Shown: piece by piece, positions 1 to 9,671 of the stretch
How the letters are laid out: every line of letters begins with the position of its first letter
How positions within the stretch are numbered: the stretch's first letter is position 1
Assembly (NCBI RefSeq): GCF_020567525.1
Contig: NZ_JAJCVI010000003.1
Span: forward strand, 519,778-583,777
Source of the DNA: Halorubellus salinus
Lineage (GTDB): Archaea; Halobacteriota; Halobacteria; Halobacteriales; Natrialbaceae
Direction: 5' to 3'
DNA: 64,000 nt
The notes under the pieces: generated by a model
Seen by the model: only the letters and a program-made list of their open reading frames with translations
What the model was told of the DNA's origin: nothing
The model's database searches: none
Position numbers and translations under genes: made by a program

Positions 1-181
1 TGTCGGGGGATACGGTCTTCGGGTCTGACGTCATCAGTTGCGCGACGAAAACGTCGTCCATACCGACGCGTACACGACACCCGCTGAAAAACCGTGCGGA
101 ACCGACCGGCGGTCGAGGGTCGACGACGCAGTACGGCGGCCGCGAACGGTGCCCGACCCGTTCTGGTTGCGAGTAAGGTTC
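1..181. other. Left-edge stretch without a supported gene
   Basis: No reading frame here has convincing protein character. The upstream extension of the SRPBCC frame is arginine-rich, unlike the acidic proteins around it, so I treat it as non-coding. It may hold the promoter of the SRPBCC gene, but I see no clear TATA box. Confidence 0.4.
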
Positions 182-757
182 ATGTCGGCGCCGTCCTTGC
201 CTTCGTTCGTGACTGTCATCGAGGTGTCCACCACGGTCGACGTGCCGCCCGCGGAGGCGTACGCGTTCGTGCTCGACTTCGAGGGGCACGCGGACTACAG
301 CGAGTTCGTCAGGGACGTCGTCCGCCGTGGCGACGGGAGCGTCGGCACGCGTTTCGACATCGAGCTGTCGTGGTGGAAGCTCTCCTACACGTTCCCGACG
401 CAGGTGACGGCCATCGACGAACCGAGCCGCATCGGGTGGCGGACCCCGAACGGCCTGCACGCCCGCGGCGAGTGGGCGTTCGACCCCGTCGAATCCGGGA
501 CCGACGGCGGCGCGACGACGACCGACGACACCGCTGGTGGAGACGCGGTCGCGTCGTCGACGCGCGTGACGCTCCGCGCGGAGTACGACCGCTCGCGGTC
601 GCGACTCCCACGCCTCCCACCGCTCGTGTCGGTCGACGACGTCCTCTCGCGACTGAAACCGGTGGTGCGTCGGGAGGCCACGAAGGTCTTCGAGCACGCC
701 ATCGCGGACCTCGAAGGCGAACGCCGCCGCGTCACGCTCGACGTGGACGTGTACTGA
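182..757 (+). CDS. SRPBCC/START-fold (polyketide cyclase-like) protein
   Basis: This is a predicted cytoplasmic protein of about 190 residues with the helix-grip fold that binds hydrophobic ligands. The N-terminal strand (VIEVSTTVDVPPAEAYAF) and the following 'FVLDFEGHADYSEFV' segment are typical of haloarchaeal SRPBCC proteins. A conserved Trp pair and a 'GEWAF' strand lie in the middle, and a long C-terminal helix ends the domain. A Thr/Asp-rich insert interrupts the sheet near residues 105-120. I chose ATG 182; a GTG at 209 gives a start closer to the family consensus. The ligand is unknown and mutS follows 96 bp downstream. It could instead be described as a coenzyme Q-binding-like protein. 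Confidence 0.8.
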   Translation: MSAPSLPSFVTVIEVSTTVDVPPAEAYAFVLDFEGHADYSEFVRDVVRRGDGSVGTRFDIELSWWKLSYTFPTQVTAIDEPSRIGWRTPNGLHARGEWAFDPVESGTDGGATTTDDTAGGDAVASSTRVTLRAEYDRSRSRLPRLPPLVSVDDVLSRLKPVVRREATKVFEHAIADLEGERRRVTLDVDVY

Positions 758-853
758 CCGGGCGGCGTCGACGACCCCGTGGATACCGGCCACGGTCGAG
801 GTGCTCGCCGTGGTTCCGTGAGGTTCTTCCCGCCCGGTACCGGAGTCGCGTGC

Positions 854-3517
854 ATGGAATCGGCGCTGGGGCCGCCGGCGGAGATGGCGGAGATAGCCGA
901 CGAGTTGACGCCGATGATGAGCCAGTACTTCGAGTTGACCGACCGGTACGACGACGCGCTGGTGCTCTTCCAGGTCGGGGACTTCTACGAGGCGTTCTGC
1001 GACGCGGCGCGCGCGGTCTCGCGGACGTGCGAGGTGACGCTCACGAAGCGCGAGGACAACACGGGCCGGTACCCGATGGCGGGGATCCCCATCGACAACG
1101 CCGAGAGTTACATCGAGCGCCTGCTCGACGCCGGGTATCGCGTCGCGGTCGCGGACCAGGTGCAGGACCCCGAGGAGACGACGGGGGTCGTCGACCGCGC
1201 CGTGACGCGCGTCGTCACGCCGGGGACGCTCACGGAGGACGAACTCTTAGGTGGGGCGGACAACAACTTCGTCGCCGCGCTCGCGTCCGGGTACGGGCTC
1301 GCGGTGCTCGACGTGTCGACGGGCGACTTCTACGCGACGAACCCGACGTCGCCCGCCGCGGTCGCCGACGAGATCGGGCGGTTCGGGCCCGCGGAGGCGA
1401 TCGTCGGCCCGGACGTGTCCGCTGACGCGTTCGACGCGGACTGCATGGTGTCGCCGTACGACGAGACGGCGTTCGAGCGCGAGCGCGCCGCCGACCGCGT
1501 CCGCGAGTACTTCGGCGACCCGGACGCCCACGGGTTGACCGACGCGGAGGTCCGTGCGTGCGGTGCGTTGCTCTCGTATGCGGAGTACACGCGCGGCGGC
1601 GGCGCGGCGGCGACCGGCGAGATACCCGCGGACCCGAGCGAGGCCGACGAACGCGAGCGCCTCGGGTACCTGAATCACCTGACGCACTACGACCCACGCG
1701 AGTACGTCGTGCTCGACCCGACCGCGCTCGAGTCGCTCGAACTGTTCGAGCGCCGGAGCGTCCGCGGCGTCGAGGGCGCGACGCTCGCGGGCGTGCTCGA
1801 CGAGACCGCGAACGCACTCGGTCGCCGTCGCCTCACCGAATGGCTCCGCCGGCCGCTCCTCGACCCCGACCGCATCGAGCGCCGGCACGACGCCGTCGCG
1901 GAACTCAAGCACGACGTCGTCACGCGCGAAGCGCTCCACGACGCGCTCCGGGACGTCTACGACCTGGAACGCCTCATCTCTCGGGTCTCGCGGGGGCGAG
2001 CGAACGCCCGCGACCTCCGGTCGCTGAAGGAGACGCTCGACGTCGTCCCCGAACTGAAGTCCACGCTCGCCGACGCCGACAGCCCGCTCCTCGTCGACGT
2101 CCGCGAGGGACTCGACGAACTCGCGGACGTCCGGGACCTCGTCGGGAGCGCCATCCGCGAGGAACCGCCGATCGAGGTGACCGAGGGCGGCGTCGTCCGC
2201 GAAGGGTACGACGCGGACCTCGACGAGTTGCGAGCGACGGAACGCGACGGCAAGCAGTGGATCGACGACCTGCAGGCCCGCGAGCGCGAGCGAACGGGCA
2301 TCGACTCGCTGAAGGTCGGGAAGAACCAGGTGCACGGGTACTACATCGAGGTGACGAACCCGAACCTTGACGCCGTCCCCGAGGACTACCAGCGACGGCA
2401 GACGCTGAAGAACTCCGAGCGGTTCTACACGCCGGCGCTGAAGGAGCGCGAGGACGAGATCCTGTCGGCTGCCGAGCGTGCCGACGCCCTCGAGTACGAG
2501 CTGTTCCGGGACGTGCGGGCGACGGTCGGCGAGGAGACCGAGCGCGTCCAGGGGGTCGCGGACCGGGTCGCGCGCCTCGACGTGCTCGTGTCGTTCGCGG
2601 ACGTCGCGGCGCGGTACGATTACTGTCGCCCGTCGTTCTCGGAGACCGGTATCGACGTCGAGGCGGGTCGGCATCCGGTCGTCGAGCGAACCCAGGAGTC
2701 GTTCGTTCCGAACGACGTGCACCTCGACCGCGAGGAGTTCCTCGCGGTCGTCACCGGCCCGAACATGAGCGGGAAGTCGACGTACATGCGGCAGGTTGCG
2801 TGCATCTGTATCATGGCGCAGGCGGGGAGTTTCGTACCGGCGGCGTCCGCGGACCTCCGCGTGGTCGACCGCGTGTTCACGCGCGTGGGCGCGAGCGACG
2901 ACATCGCTGGCGGGCAGTCGACGTTCATGGTGGAGATGACCGAGCTCGCGGACATCCTCGCGGAGGCGACGCGGGACTCGCTCGTACTCCTCGACGAGGT
3001 GGGTCGGGGAACGAGCACGACGGATGGGCTCGCTATCGCGCAGGCGGCGACGGAGTACGTCCACGACGAGGTGGCGGCGGTGACGTTGTTCGCGACGCAT
3101 CACCACGAGTTGACCGCGGTCGCCGAGGACCTCTCGGGCGCGTTCAACCTGCACTTCGCGGCGACGGAGACGAGCGACGAGGTCCGGTTCGATCACGCCG
3201 TGTCGCGGGGTGCGGCGACGGCGTCGTACGGCGTCGAGGTCGCGCAGGCGGCTGGCGTCCCGGAGCCCGTTCTGGAACGCTCGCGCGAGCTGCTCGCGGC
3301 GAGCGAATCGGTCGACGAGGACGAGGTCCCTGCGGTCGGTACGGACGCGGCGGGTGCGCCGGAGGATGGCGCGCACGCGACGCTCGACGAGTTCGCGTCG
3401 GGGTCGTCGGGGTCTGAGGCGGTGGCGCGGCGACTTCGCGAGGTGAACGTCGCCGACACGACGCCGATGGAGGCGCTCGCGCTACTCGACGAGCTCAAGC
3501 GCGAACTCGGCGACTGA
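854..3517 (+). CDS. mutS: DNA mismatch repair protein MutS
   Basis: MutS recognises base mismatches and small loops, then uses ATP to recruit downstream repair factors. The 887-residue protein carries the mismatch-wedging motif GDFYE near residues 42-46. The core and clamp domains follow. The C-terminal ABC-type ATPase has Walker A (GPNMSGKST, about residue 636) and Walker B ([11 protein letters not shown], about 712), with THHHEL after it. The C-terminal tail has a '[14 protein letters not shown]' helix like the one that contacts partner proteins in MutS1. All key residues are intact. The start at ATG 854 removes a non-conserved arginine-rich extension. mutL is not adjacent. The unrelated mismatch endonuclease nucS lies 3 kb downstream. 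Confidence 0.97.
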   Translation: MESALGPPAEMAEIADELTPMMSQYFELTDRYDDALVLFQVGDFYEAFCDAARAVSRTCEVTLTKREDNTGRYPMAGIPIDNAESYIERLLDAGYRVAVADQVQDPEETTGVVDRAVTRVVTPGTLTEDELLGGADNNFVAALASGYGLAVLDVSTGDFYATNPTSPAAVADEIGRFGPAEAIVGPDVSADAFDADCMVSPYDETAFERERAADRVREYFGDPDAHGLTDAEVRACGALLSYAEYTRGGGAAATGEIPADPSEADERERLGYLNHLTHYDPREYVVLDPTALESLELFERRSVRGVEGATLAGVLDETANALGRRRLTEWLRRPLLDPDRIERRHDAVAELKHDVVTREALHDALRDVYDLERLISRVSRGRANARDLRSLKETLDVVPELKSTLADADSPLLVDVREGLDELADVRDLVGSAIREEPPIEVTEGGVVREGYDADLDELRATERDGKQWIDDLQARERERTGIDSLKVGKNQVHGYYIEVTNPNLDAVPEDYQRRQTLKNSERFYTPALKEREDEILSAAERADALEYELFRDVRATVGEETERVQGVADRVARLDVLVSFADVAARYDYCRPSFSETGIDVEAGRHPVVERTQESFVPNDVHLDREEFLAVVTGPNMSGKSTYMRQVACICIMAQAGSFVPAASADLRVVDRVFTRVGASDDIAGGQSTFMVEMTELADILAEATRDSLVLLDEVGRGTSTTDGLAIAQAATEYVHDEVAAVTLFATHHHELTAVAEDLSGAFNLHFAATETSDEVRFDHAVSRGAATASYGVEVAQAAGVPEPVLERSRELLAASESVDEDEVPAVGTDAAGAPEDGAHATLDEFASGSSGSEAVARRLREVNVADTTPMEALALLDELKRELGD

Positions 3518-3525
3518 CGCAGGGT

Positions 3526-3555
3526 ACCCAACTGGTTGGGTGCAGTCCACTTTTC
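3526..3555 (+). terminator. Hairpin plus T-run after mutS
   Basis: Nine bases after the mutS stop there is a perfect inverted repeat ACCCAAC-TG-GTTGGGT (3526-3541), followed ten bases later by a short T-run. This resembles an intrinsic terminator for mutS. Archaeal termination mainly needs the T-run, so the hairpin itself may be incidental. Confidence 0.5.
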
Positions 3556-3744
3556 CGATGGCACTGTACGAGTAGTTGCATCACCCACCAGGGCAACGAT
3601 GCACACTCCGGCCGACCGGTGAGTGGAGCCGCGTCGCCGGCGGACTGCCGGACGGTCGGGGTGCCCACCTCGGCCGAACCCGGTGGACGTGACTCCGGTA
3701 CCCCGCCAACGTAGTGTGTTACTATCTTCGTAGTCGCCAGCCGA

Positions 3745-3780
3745 TACTATTATAGTAGTACAGATTCTACGTGGTAGTAC
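3745..3780 (+). promoter_or_regulatory. Promoter of the TFB gene, embedded in repeats
   Basis: A TATA-like TATTATAG (about 3748-3755) lies inside the inverted repeat TACTA-TTA-TAGTA (3745-3757). The heptamer GTAGTAC occurs directly repeated at 3755-3761 and 3774-3780, flanking the expected transcription start. ATG 3812 is about 30 bases beyond that start. The rest of the 294-bp gap after mutS shows no gene. Confidence 0.5.
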
Positions 3781-3811
3781 ACAACGGGCCCGGCCGCCCG
3801 GAGCTATACCG

Positions 3812-4834
3812 ATGACAGAAACGACGTTCACGACGCTGACCGAGCGGGGTCGTACCGAGCGCGAGGGTGCCACCCGGCGACGCGAAGAGGGGACCCAACG
3901 CGAGACCACCGACGAGGCCGTCGACGAGGAGACCTGCCCGGAGTGCGACGGCAAACTCCAGGCCGACGAGACCCACGGCGAGACGACGTGCCGCGACTGC
4001 GGACTCGTCGTGGACGAGAACGAGGTCGACCGCGGCCCCGAGTGGCGCGCGTTCGACAGCCAGGAGAAGAACGAGAAGTCCCGCGTGGGCGCGCCGACGA
4101 CGAACCTCATGCACGACAAGGGGCTCTCGTCGGTCATCGACTGGCAGAACAAGGACGCCTACGGCGGGCAGCTCTCGGCGCGCAAGCGCCAGCAGATGCA
4201 GCGCCTCCGCACGTGGGACGAGCGCTTCCGCGCGAAGAGCGCGAAGGACCGCAACCTCAAGCAAGCGCTCGGCGAGATCGAGCGGATGTCGAGCGCGCTC
4301 GACCTCCCGGACACCGTCGCGGAGACGGCCGGCGTCATCTACCGGCGCGCACTCGAGGAGGACCTCCTCCCGGGTCGCTCCATCGAGGCGGTCGCCACGG
4401 CGTCCGTGTACGCGGCCGCACGCCAGTCCGACGTCCCGCGGAGTCTCGACGAGTTCGAGCCCGTGAGTCGCGTCGACCGCCGCGAGTTCGCTCGCGCGTA
4501 CCGGTACGTCGCCCGCGAGCTCGAACTCGCGATGGAGCCGACGAACCCCGACGACTTCCTGCCGCGGTTCTGCTCCGAACTCGGCGCGAGCGAGGAACTC
4601 AAGCGTCGCGCGACGGACCTCCTGTCGGCTGGGAAGCGCGCGCACGTCCACAGCGGCAAGAGTCCCTCCGGGCTCGCCGCAGCCGCGATCTACGCGGCGA
4701 GTCGCCTCCTCGACCAGGAGTTCACACAGGAGGAGGTCGCCGAGGTCGCGGACGTCAGCGCCGTCACCATCCGGAGTCGCTACCGCGAGCTGCTCCGGGC
4801 TGCGGACGACCAGCACTACGCGACCGCCGACTGA
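3812..4834 (+). CDS. tfb: Transcription initiation factor IIB (TFB)
   Basis: TFB bridges the TBP-promoter complex and RNA polymerase and sets the start site. The 340-residue protein has an acidic N-terminal extension of about 40 residues, then a zinc ribbon (C42, C45, C60, C63). The B-reader/linker contains 'GPEWRAF' and 'GAPTTNLMHDKGL'. Two cyclin folds follow, roughly residues 140-235 and 240-335. Haloarchaea encode several TFB paralogues that direct different promoter sets, and sequence alone does not say which this is. The C-terminal cyclin repeat retains the helix-turn-helix that contacts the BRE. The gene stands alone, with its own promoter. Confidence 0.97.
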   Translation: MTETTFTTLTERGRTEREGATRRREEGTQRETTDEAVDEETCPECDGKLQADETHGETTCRDCGLVVDENEVDRGPEWRAFDSQEKNEKSRVGAPTTNLMHDKGLSSVIDWQNKDAYGGQLSARKRQQMQRLRTWDERFRAKSAKDRNLKQALGEIERMSSALDLPDTVAETAGVIYRRALEEDLLPGRSIEAVATASVYAAARQSDVPRSLDEFEPVSRVDRREFARAYRYVARELELAMEPTNPDDFLPRFCSELGASEELKRRATDLLSAGKRAHVHSGKSPSGLAAAAIYAASRLLDQEFTQEEVAEVADVSAVTIRSRYRELLRAADDQHYATAD

Positions 4835-4973
4835 GCTCCCCCGCGGACCGACTGCTCCCGCGACCACCTGCTCCCACAGGCCGCAGCAGTCGGGCCACGC
4901 ACCACGGGCGGCCGTCGAGTAACGACTTTCAGTACGCGATTGTAACCACCGAGAAAGCAATGGACCGAACGAG

Positions 4974-5810
4974 ATGGCAACCATGACCGAGTACGGCACC
5001 GTCGACGCCGTCCCCGAGACCGAGGAACTCCTAGAGGCGCTCGGGTTCACGGAGTACGAGGCGAAGTGCTTCGTGGCGGCGACGCGCGTCGGCACAGGCA
5101 CCGCAAAGGAGGTGAGCGAGGTCGCGGACGTTCCGCGGGCTCGCGTCTACGACTGCATGGATTCGCTCGCCGAACGCGGGCTCGTCGACGTGCAGGAGGC
5201 GAACCCGAAGAAGTATCGTGCGGTGCGACCGGAGACCGCGGTCGCGACGCTCCACCGGGCGTTCGAGACGCGGTTCGACCGGTTGAACGAGCTGTTACCG
5301 GAGTTGCACGCGACGGCGCGCGAGTCCGAGGACGACGACGTCTGGGTCATCGAGGGCGGTGCGGACGTCGCGGAACGCATGGTGGCGTTGATCGATGACG
5401 CCGACGAGTCGGTCGTCGTCGCCATCGGTGCGGAAGGACTGCTCAGCGAGGAGCTGGTGGCCGCGCTCGTCGCGGCGACCGAACGCGGCGTGTCGGTGAC
5501 GGTCGGGTCTCCAGGGGAACCGATCCGCGACCGGGTGATGGCGGCGCTCCCGGACGCGACGGTGCAGGAGACGTGGACGTGGTGGAAGTCCTTCCCCATC
5601 CGACCCGGTGCGGTGTCGAGCGTCCTGCTCGTGGACGGCCGGGCGCTCCTCGTGAGTAGCGACGACCCGGGGTCGCTCCCCGGCCGCGAGGGCCATCGCG
5701 CGGTGTGGACGGACGGCGCGAACACGCCGCTGGTCGGATTGCTTCGACCGCTCCTGGAACGAGCGGTCCGCGGCGAGGCACAGACGACGGGCGAACCGTC
5801 GCCCGTCTAG
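4974..5810 (+). CDS. TrmB-family transcriptional regulator
   Basis: This is a 278-residue DNA-binding regulator. Residues 15-85 form the TrmB winged helix: 'LGFTEYEAKCFVAAT' with 'PRARVYDCMDSLAERGLV' as the recognition region. Residues 110-260 form the C-terminal phospholipase-D-like/TrmB sensor domain, which often binds sugars or other small ligands in characterised TrmB proteins. ATG codons lie at 4974 and 4983; I took the first. No sugar transporter or glycolytic gene is adjacent, so the regulon cannot be read from context. The gene is followed by a convergent cupin gene only 51 bp away. The inducer is unknown. Confidence 0.9.
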   Translation: MATMTEYGTVDAVPETEELLEALGFTEYEAKCFVAATRVGTGTAKEVSEVADVPRARVYDCMDSLAERGLVDVQEANPKKYRAVRPETAVATLHRAFETRFDRLNELLPELHATARESEDDDVWVIEGGADVAERMVALIDDADESVVVAIGAEGLLSEELVAALVAATERGVSVTVGSPGEPIRDRVMAALPDATVQETWTWWKSFPIRPGAVSSVLLVDGRALLVSSDDPGSLPGREGHRAVWTDGANTPLVGLLRPLLERAVRGEAQTTGEPSPV

Positions 5811-5861
5811 GACGACCCCTCGCTCGTGTAGGAAGAACCGGTTCTGGCGACGAACCTGGTT

Positions 5862-6326
5862 TCAGTCCATCTCGACGACGTTCCCGCACTCGGGGCACTC
5901 GAGGTGCTGGCCGTCGCTCGTCATCACGAACTGGAGCGAGTCGGCGTCCCCGCAGTCGCGGCACTCCATGGGGACGCGAACGTCCGTGCTCCCCTTCGGG
6001 GCGCCGAGTGCCAGCACGACGGCGTCCGCGTCGCCCTGGTTCTCGCTCGTCTGGTACTCGCCGGGCGCGAACCGGATGGCTTCGTCCGGACCGACCGCGT
6101 GCTCGCCGTCTGGCGTCTGGAACGTCACCGTGCCGTCGACGACGTAGAACACCTCCTCCTGATCCATGTGCGCGTGCATCCCGCCCGAGAGCGATTGCTC
6201 GGGTTCGAGTCGGTAGTAGTTGATCGCGAGGTCGGTCGCGTTCAGTTCGTCGGTGAGTGCGCGCCGGTCGACGTCCTCGCCGGCGAAGAACCGCGGTTCG
6301 ACGTCGTCGATGTCGACGTGCTCCAT
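5862..6326 (-). CDS. Cupin-domain protein with C-terminal zinc ribbon
   Basis: The protein has 154 residues and two parts. The first 115 residues are a small-barrel cupin with likely metal ligands in 'HAHMDQEEVFYVVDG' (H51, H53, E57 or E58) and the second motif around 'PDEAIRFAPGEYQ'. The last 35 residues carry two CxxC pairs (C122/C125 and C144/C147) that fit a zinc ribbon. The start at ATG 6326 discards a basic, non-conserved extension. It lies 118 bp downstream of nucS on the same strand and may be cotranscribed with it. Substrate unknown; cupins of this size may be enzymes or ligand sensors. Confidence 0.85.
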   Translation of the reverse strand: MEHVDIDDVEPRFFAGEDVDRRALTDELNATDLAINYYRLEPEQSLSGGMHAHMDQEEVFYVVDGTVTFQTPDGEHAVGPDEAIRFAPGEYQTSENQGDADAVVLALGAPKGSTDVRVPMECRDCGDADSLQFVMTSDGQHLECPECGNVVEMD

Positions 6327-6444
6327 GCCGACGGCTACTGGACTCTCCCGTGAATCGTTTCCGGTCCACCGCAACTGCTTCCGGTTCCGGCCCCGGACCG
6401 AGCGCCGCTACCGGACCGCCGACGCGACGCCGATTCGGTCCACG

Positions 6445-7182
6445 TCACTCGCCTGGTGGGTCGACGGCGGCGAAGTCCAGGTCGTGATCGTCGAGGAGGC
6501 GTCTCGCACGCGGCGTGAGTCCGGGTGCGACGAGGACGCCGCGCGGGGTGGCGTCGCCGTGGAGGTCGGTCGCGAGCGCGTCCACGTAGCGAGCGAGCTG
6601 CGAGACGGCGGCCGGCCCGGCTCGTTCGCGCTTGAGTTCGAGCACCACCGGCTGCCCGTCCGCGGCTTCGGCGTACACGTCGACGGGGCCGGCTGGCGTG
6701 TCGCGCTCCGTCGCGAGCGGACGCAGTCCGGGTTCGACGAGCTCGGGCTGCTCGAGAATCCGGTCCTTGAGGTCGGCTTCGGTCCCGCTCGGCGCGCCGG
6801 TCGCGTGCTCGTCGACGTGGAACGCGGTCGCGAGGTCGATGGCGTCGAACGTGACGACGAGCTGGTCGTCGCCCGCGACCGGTCCGGCGGCGAGGACGAG
6901 CGCGTCCGCGTCGTCGTCGAGTGTCACGTCGATGCGTTCGCCGTCCGGTTGCGGGTGAAGCGGTCGATGGCCACCGGGGCCGTGCACGAGGGCGGTTCCA
7001 TCCGGCTTGCAGGTGGCGTGCCGACGCGCCCGCGGGTGCTCGCGGCTGGCGCGTGTCGTCGACGCGACGGTGCACGCGCCGACGAGCGTGACGTACCGGC
7101 CCGCGTCGAGCGCGTCCTCGACGAACGACGTCGCTCTCGACGTGGTCGGGTCCCGGAGCGTCCGGACGGCCTCGTCTGACAC
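6445..7182 (-). CDS. nucS: Mismatch-specific endonuclease NucS/EndoMS
   Basis: NucS/EndoMS cuts both strands at mismatched bases and provides MutS-independent mismatch repair in many archaea and actinobacteria. The 245-residue protein shows the N-terminal DNA-binding half with 'KPDGTALVHGP' (59-69). The C-terminal RecB-like nuclease motif has D168, the E182-x-K184 pair in 'VVLELKRE', and Q195/Y199 in 'SQLARYV'. The catalytic set looks intact. The N-terminal half is divergent: the usual 'NWQPPG' segment reads 'HPQPDG'. The start at GTG 7182 lies 25 bp after the upstream hypothetical gene's stop, which suggests one transcript. Confidence 0.92.
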   Translation of the reverse strand: MSDEAVRTLRDPTTSRATSFVEDALDAGRYVTLVGACTVASTTRASREHPRARRHATCKPDGTALVHGPGGHRPLHPQPDGERIDVTLDDDADALVLAAGPVAGDDQLVVTFDAIDLATAFHVDEHATGAPSGTEADLKDRILEQPELVEPGLRPLATERDTPAGPVDVYAEAADGQPVVLELKRERAGPAAVSQLARYVDALATDLHGDATPRGVLVAPGLTPRARRLLDDHDLDFAAVDPPGE

Positions 7183-7207
7183 GACCGGTCGTTGTCGCGG
7201 CCGATGG

Positions 7208-7747
7208 TTAAGCCTCTCGCGTCCGCGGCGGTATCCGCTCGACGCGTCGTCCGTCCACGTCCGCAACGAGCGCGTCGTAGAGGCGTCGATGCGCTCGCGC
7301 TCGCTCAGCGTCGTCGACGGTCGCGTCCGTACTCGGAAGTCCGGTCGCGCTCGCGCCGCGCCGCCACGCTCGCAGCTCCCGGGCATCGACGCTCGGGTCG
7401 CGTTCTCGGCGGAGCGACACCAGCGCGCCACCGTACGCGGCCGTCGGAGCGTCACGCCAGAACGCGAGGGGTTCGAACGCGCGAACGCAGTACGTCTCAC
7501 TGACGACGAAGACCGCCTCGTGCGCGATCGGGTCGACGTACTCGGCGGCCAACGCGCCGAGGTCCTCGGCCACGCCGAGCGGTCCCGGCCTGACCCGGGA
7601 CGGGCCGTTGTCGCTGCGCACGCCGCCCAGCGGCGTCGAGTCGGTGATCGCTTCCAGCAACCGGTAGCCGCAGGCACCCCACTGCGAGTACCGGACGGTG
7701 AAGCCGCCGGTCGGTCGTTCGTACCCGACGAGCGCTCGATGCCCCAC
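7208..7747 (-). CDS. Conserved-looking haloarchaeal hypothetical protein upstream of nucS
   Basis: I do not recognise this family. The frame encodes about 179 residues from GTG 7747. A central stretch around 'HEAVFVVSETYCVRAFEPLAFW' looks like buried strands, and the C-terminal third is rich in Arg and Asp. The composition is balanced and acidic enough for a haloarchaeal cytoplasmic protein, and no signal or membrane segment is visible. It ends 25 bp before nucS and probably shares its promoter, so a role near DNA repair is possible but only by association. The start is uncertain because the frame stays open upstream with arginine-rich, shadow-like sequence. Confidence 0.65.
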   Translation of the reverse strand: MGHRALVGYERPTGGFTVRYSQWGACGYRLLEAITDSTPLGGVRSDNGPSRVRPGPLGVAEDLGALAAEYVDPIAHEAVFVVSETYCVRAFEPLAFWRDAPTAAYGGALVSLRRERDPSVDARELRAWRRGASATGLPSTDATVDDAERARAHRRLYDALVADVDGRRVERIPPRTREA

Positions 7748-7933
7748 TATCGCTCCCTCCGAGCGTGCATGGCGACCGTGGCCGCGTCCTCGTACTTGAA
7801 CGAACGCCCGGTCGAACCGTCGGCCGCCGTCGGCAGCGTCGACACGCCGGTTCGCGCTGCCGTACCCCTCGTTCAGCCGACGCGAGGCTGTAACGTATTT
7901 GTGTGTTCGCTGCCTGGGTGGTTTCCAACGGGT

Positions 7934-9586
7934 ATGTCCAGCGAGACGAACGTGGACGACGGGGTGGCGTCGTGGGAGTCCGAACAGGGGGCTGACGCCG
8001 AGGAACCGACGGACGGAACGAACGACGAACCGGGTACGGGTGACCGTTCGGTCGCCGAGTACACGGAACCGACGAGACGCGCGGTGCTCGCGGCGACGTC
8101 GGGGGTGGTCGGCGCGTTCGGTCTCACCAGTGCGACCGCGACTGCACGTGCTGGGGCGAGGACCGCACAGCGATCTTCGACGGACGACGGCGTGGACACG
8201 CCGACGGAATGGCTGATGAACGGATTCGACCTCCGGAACACGCGGTTCCCGAGGAACGCGACCGCGCCGACGGGGTCCATCGAGGAACGCTGGTCGTTCG
8301 ACGTGAGCGTCGACCACGTGAACGGCGGGTCCTACAAGACCGGTCGCGTCGAGTACGCCCCACCCATCGTCGTCGACGGGATGGTCCTCGTCGGCGACGG
8401 GTCGCTGCGCTCCGACCGGAACTACCTGCACGCCATCGACAAGGACTCCGGGGAGCACGTCTGGCGCAGACGGATGCCCGAGATGAACACCTCGCCGGCC
8501 GTCGGCGAGGGGCGCGTGTTCGCGGCAGGGAACGCGTCGTTCGTCGTCGGCCTCGACCTCGAGACGGGGAGAGAACAGTGGAAGTGGGGGACTGGCGACG
8601 TCGTTCGGTCGTCCCCGAAGTACCACGAGGGGAGCGTGTACGTGGGGAGCGACGACGGGACGTTCTACGCGCTCGACCCCGGCAAGGGCTTCAGTCAGTG
8701 GGAGCACGACACCACGGACGACGCCAGCAACCTGCGGATGTACGGCAGTCAGCCGATCCACGACGGACTGGTGTACGTGAACACGTGGGCGCCACAGGGC
8801 GGGCCGTCGTTCCTGTACGCGCTCGACGTCGAGGACGGCGGCGAGGAGTGGACGCACCAGCTCTCGACAAACGGTGGTGGAGCGGCCCCGCCCGCAGTCG
8901 GCGACGACTATCTGTTCGTCCCGAACGGAGGACGGAACCGGATGGTGGCGTTCGAACTCGGGAGTCACGACCCCGTCTGGGAGAAGGGTGACTTCGACTT
9001 CGGCCCGCGGAACGGCGCGGCGGTCGCTGACTGCCGGGTGTTCGTCGGGTCCCAGGGCGGGCACGTGACGGCGATGGACGTGGAGACCGGCGAGTGGGCG
9101 TGGCGGTCGGATACGCGCGCGGCGGTCGAGATGCCGGTGATGGTGGCGAACGGGACGGTGTACGCGGTCGACCAGGAGGGCTGGCTGTACGGGTTCGCGG
9201 TACAGGGTGGCGGGAAGCGCTTCGAGTACGAGATCGGGGAGCAGGCGTCGACGACGCCGCGGGCGGTCGACGGCGACCTGTTCGTGGCCTCGAACAAGGA
9301 CGTGCAGCGCTTGACCGGGGACGCTGGGTCGTTCTCCATCGACCCGGTATGCGAGGTCGAGCAGCGGACGACGTCTACGACGAACGCGCAGACGGGGGAA
9401 CCGACGGCGACGTCGACGACGGCACCGACGGGGACGACCGGTGCGGACGATACGGACGCGGCCGAGACGACGACGTCGGGGAGCGGTGGGCTGCCCGGGT
9501 TCGGGCTTGCTGCCGGGGCGAGTGCGCTCGCAGCGGCTGCCGGTGTCGCGCTACGGCGTGCTCGACGCGAGGACGACGTCGAGTGA
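7934..9586 (+). CDS. Exported PQQ-type beta-propeller protein with PGF-like C-terminal anchor
   Basis: The 550-residue protein starts with an acidic leader of about 45 residues, then a twin-arginine-type signal 'TRRAVLAATSG' with a hydrophobic stretch, so Tat export is likely. Residues 90-460 hold repeated beta-propeller blades of the 'YALDVEDGGEEWTHQL' kind seen in PQQ-binding and BamB-like proteins. A Thr-rich linker follows. The C-terminus 'GLPGFGLAAGASAL' plus a basic tail fits the PGF-CTERM signal that archaeosortase A processes for lipid attachment. It is therefore probably on the outer face of the membrane. No PQQ dehydrogenase catalytic residues can be assigned; it may be a scaffold. 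Confidence 0.9.
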   Translation: MSSETNVDDGVASWESEQGADAEEPTDGTNDEPGTGDRSVAEYTEPTRRAVLAATSGVVGAFGLTSATATARAGARTAQRSSTDDGVDTPTEWLMNGFDLRNTRFPRNATAPTGSIEERWSFDVSVDHVNGGSYKTGRVEYAPPIVVDGMVLVGDGSLRSDRNYLHAIDKDSGEHVWRRRMPEMNTSPAVGEGRVFAAGNASFVVGLDLETGREQWKWGTGDVVRSSPKYHEGSVYVGSDDGTFYALDPGKGFSQWEHDTTDDASNLRMYGSQPIHDGLVYVNTWAPQGGPSFLYALDVEDGGEEWTHQLSTNGGGAAPPAVGDDYLFVPNGGRNRMVAFELGSHDPVWEKGDFDFGPRNGAAVADCRVFVGSQGGHVTAMDVETGEWAWRSDTRAAVEMPVMVANGTVYAVDQEGWLYGFAVQGGGKRFEYEIGEQASTTPRAVDGDLFVASNKDVQRLTGDAGSFSIDPVCEVEQRTTSTTNAQTGEPTATSTTAPTGTTGADDTDAAETTTSGSGGLPGFGLAAGASALAAAAGVALRRARREDDVE

Positions 9587-9671
9587 GGCGACGCGGACGG
9601 TCCCGACTCGGAGTGAGCGATAGTCGACCGAAAGCCGGCCCTTGAAGAGCGCTGCGGGCGAACCGGGAGCT

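Noticed and set aside
1247..3376. Long minus-strand open frame of about 700 codons across mutS
   Set aside because: It is the antisense shadow of mutS in GC-rich DNA: Arg-rich, no domain, fully overlapped by a certain gene.
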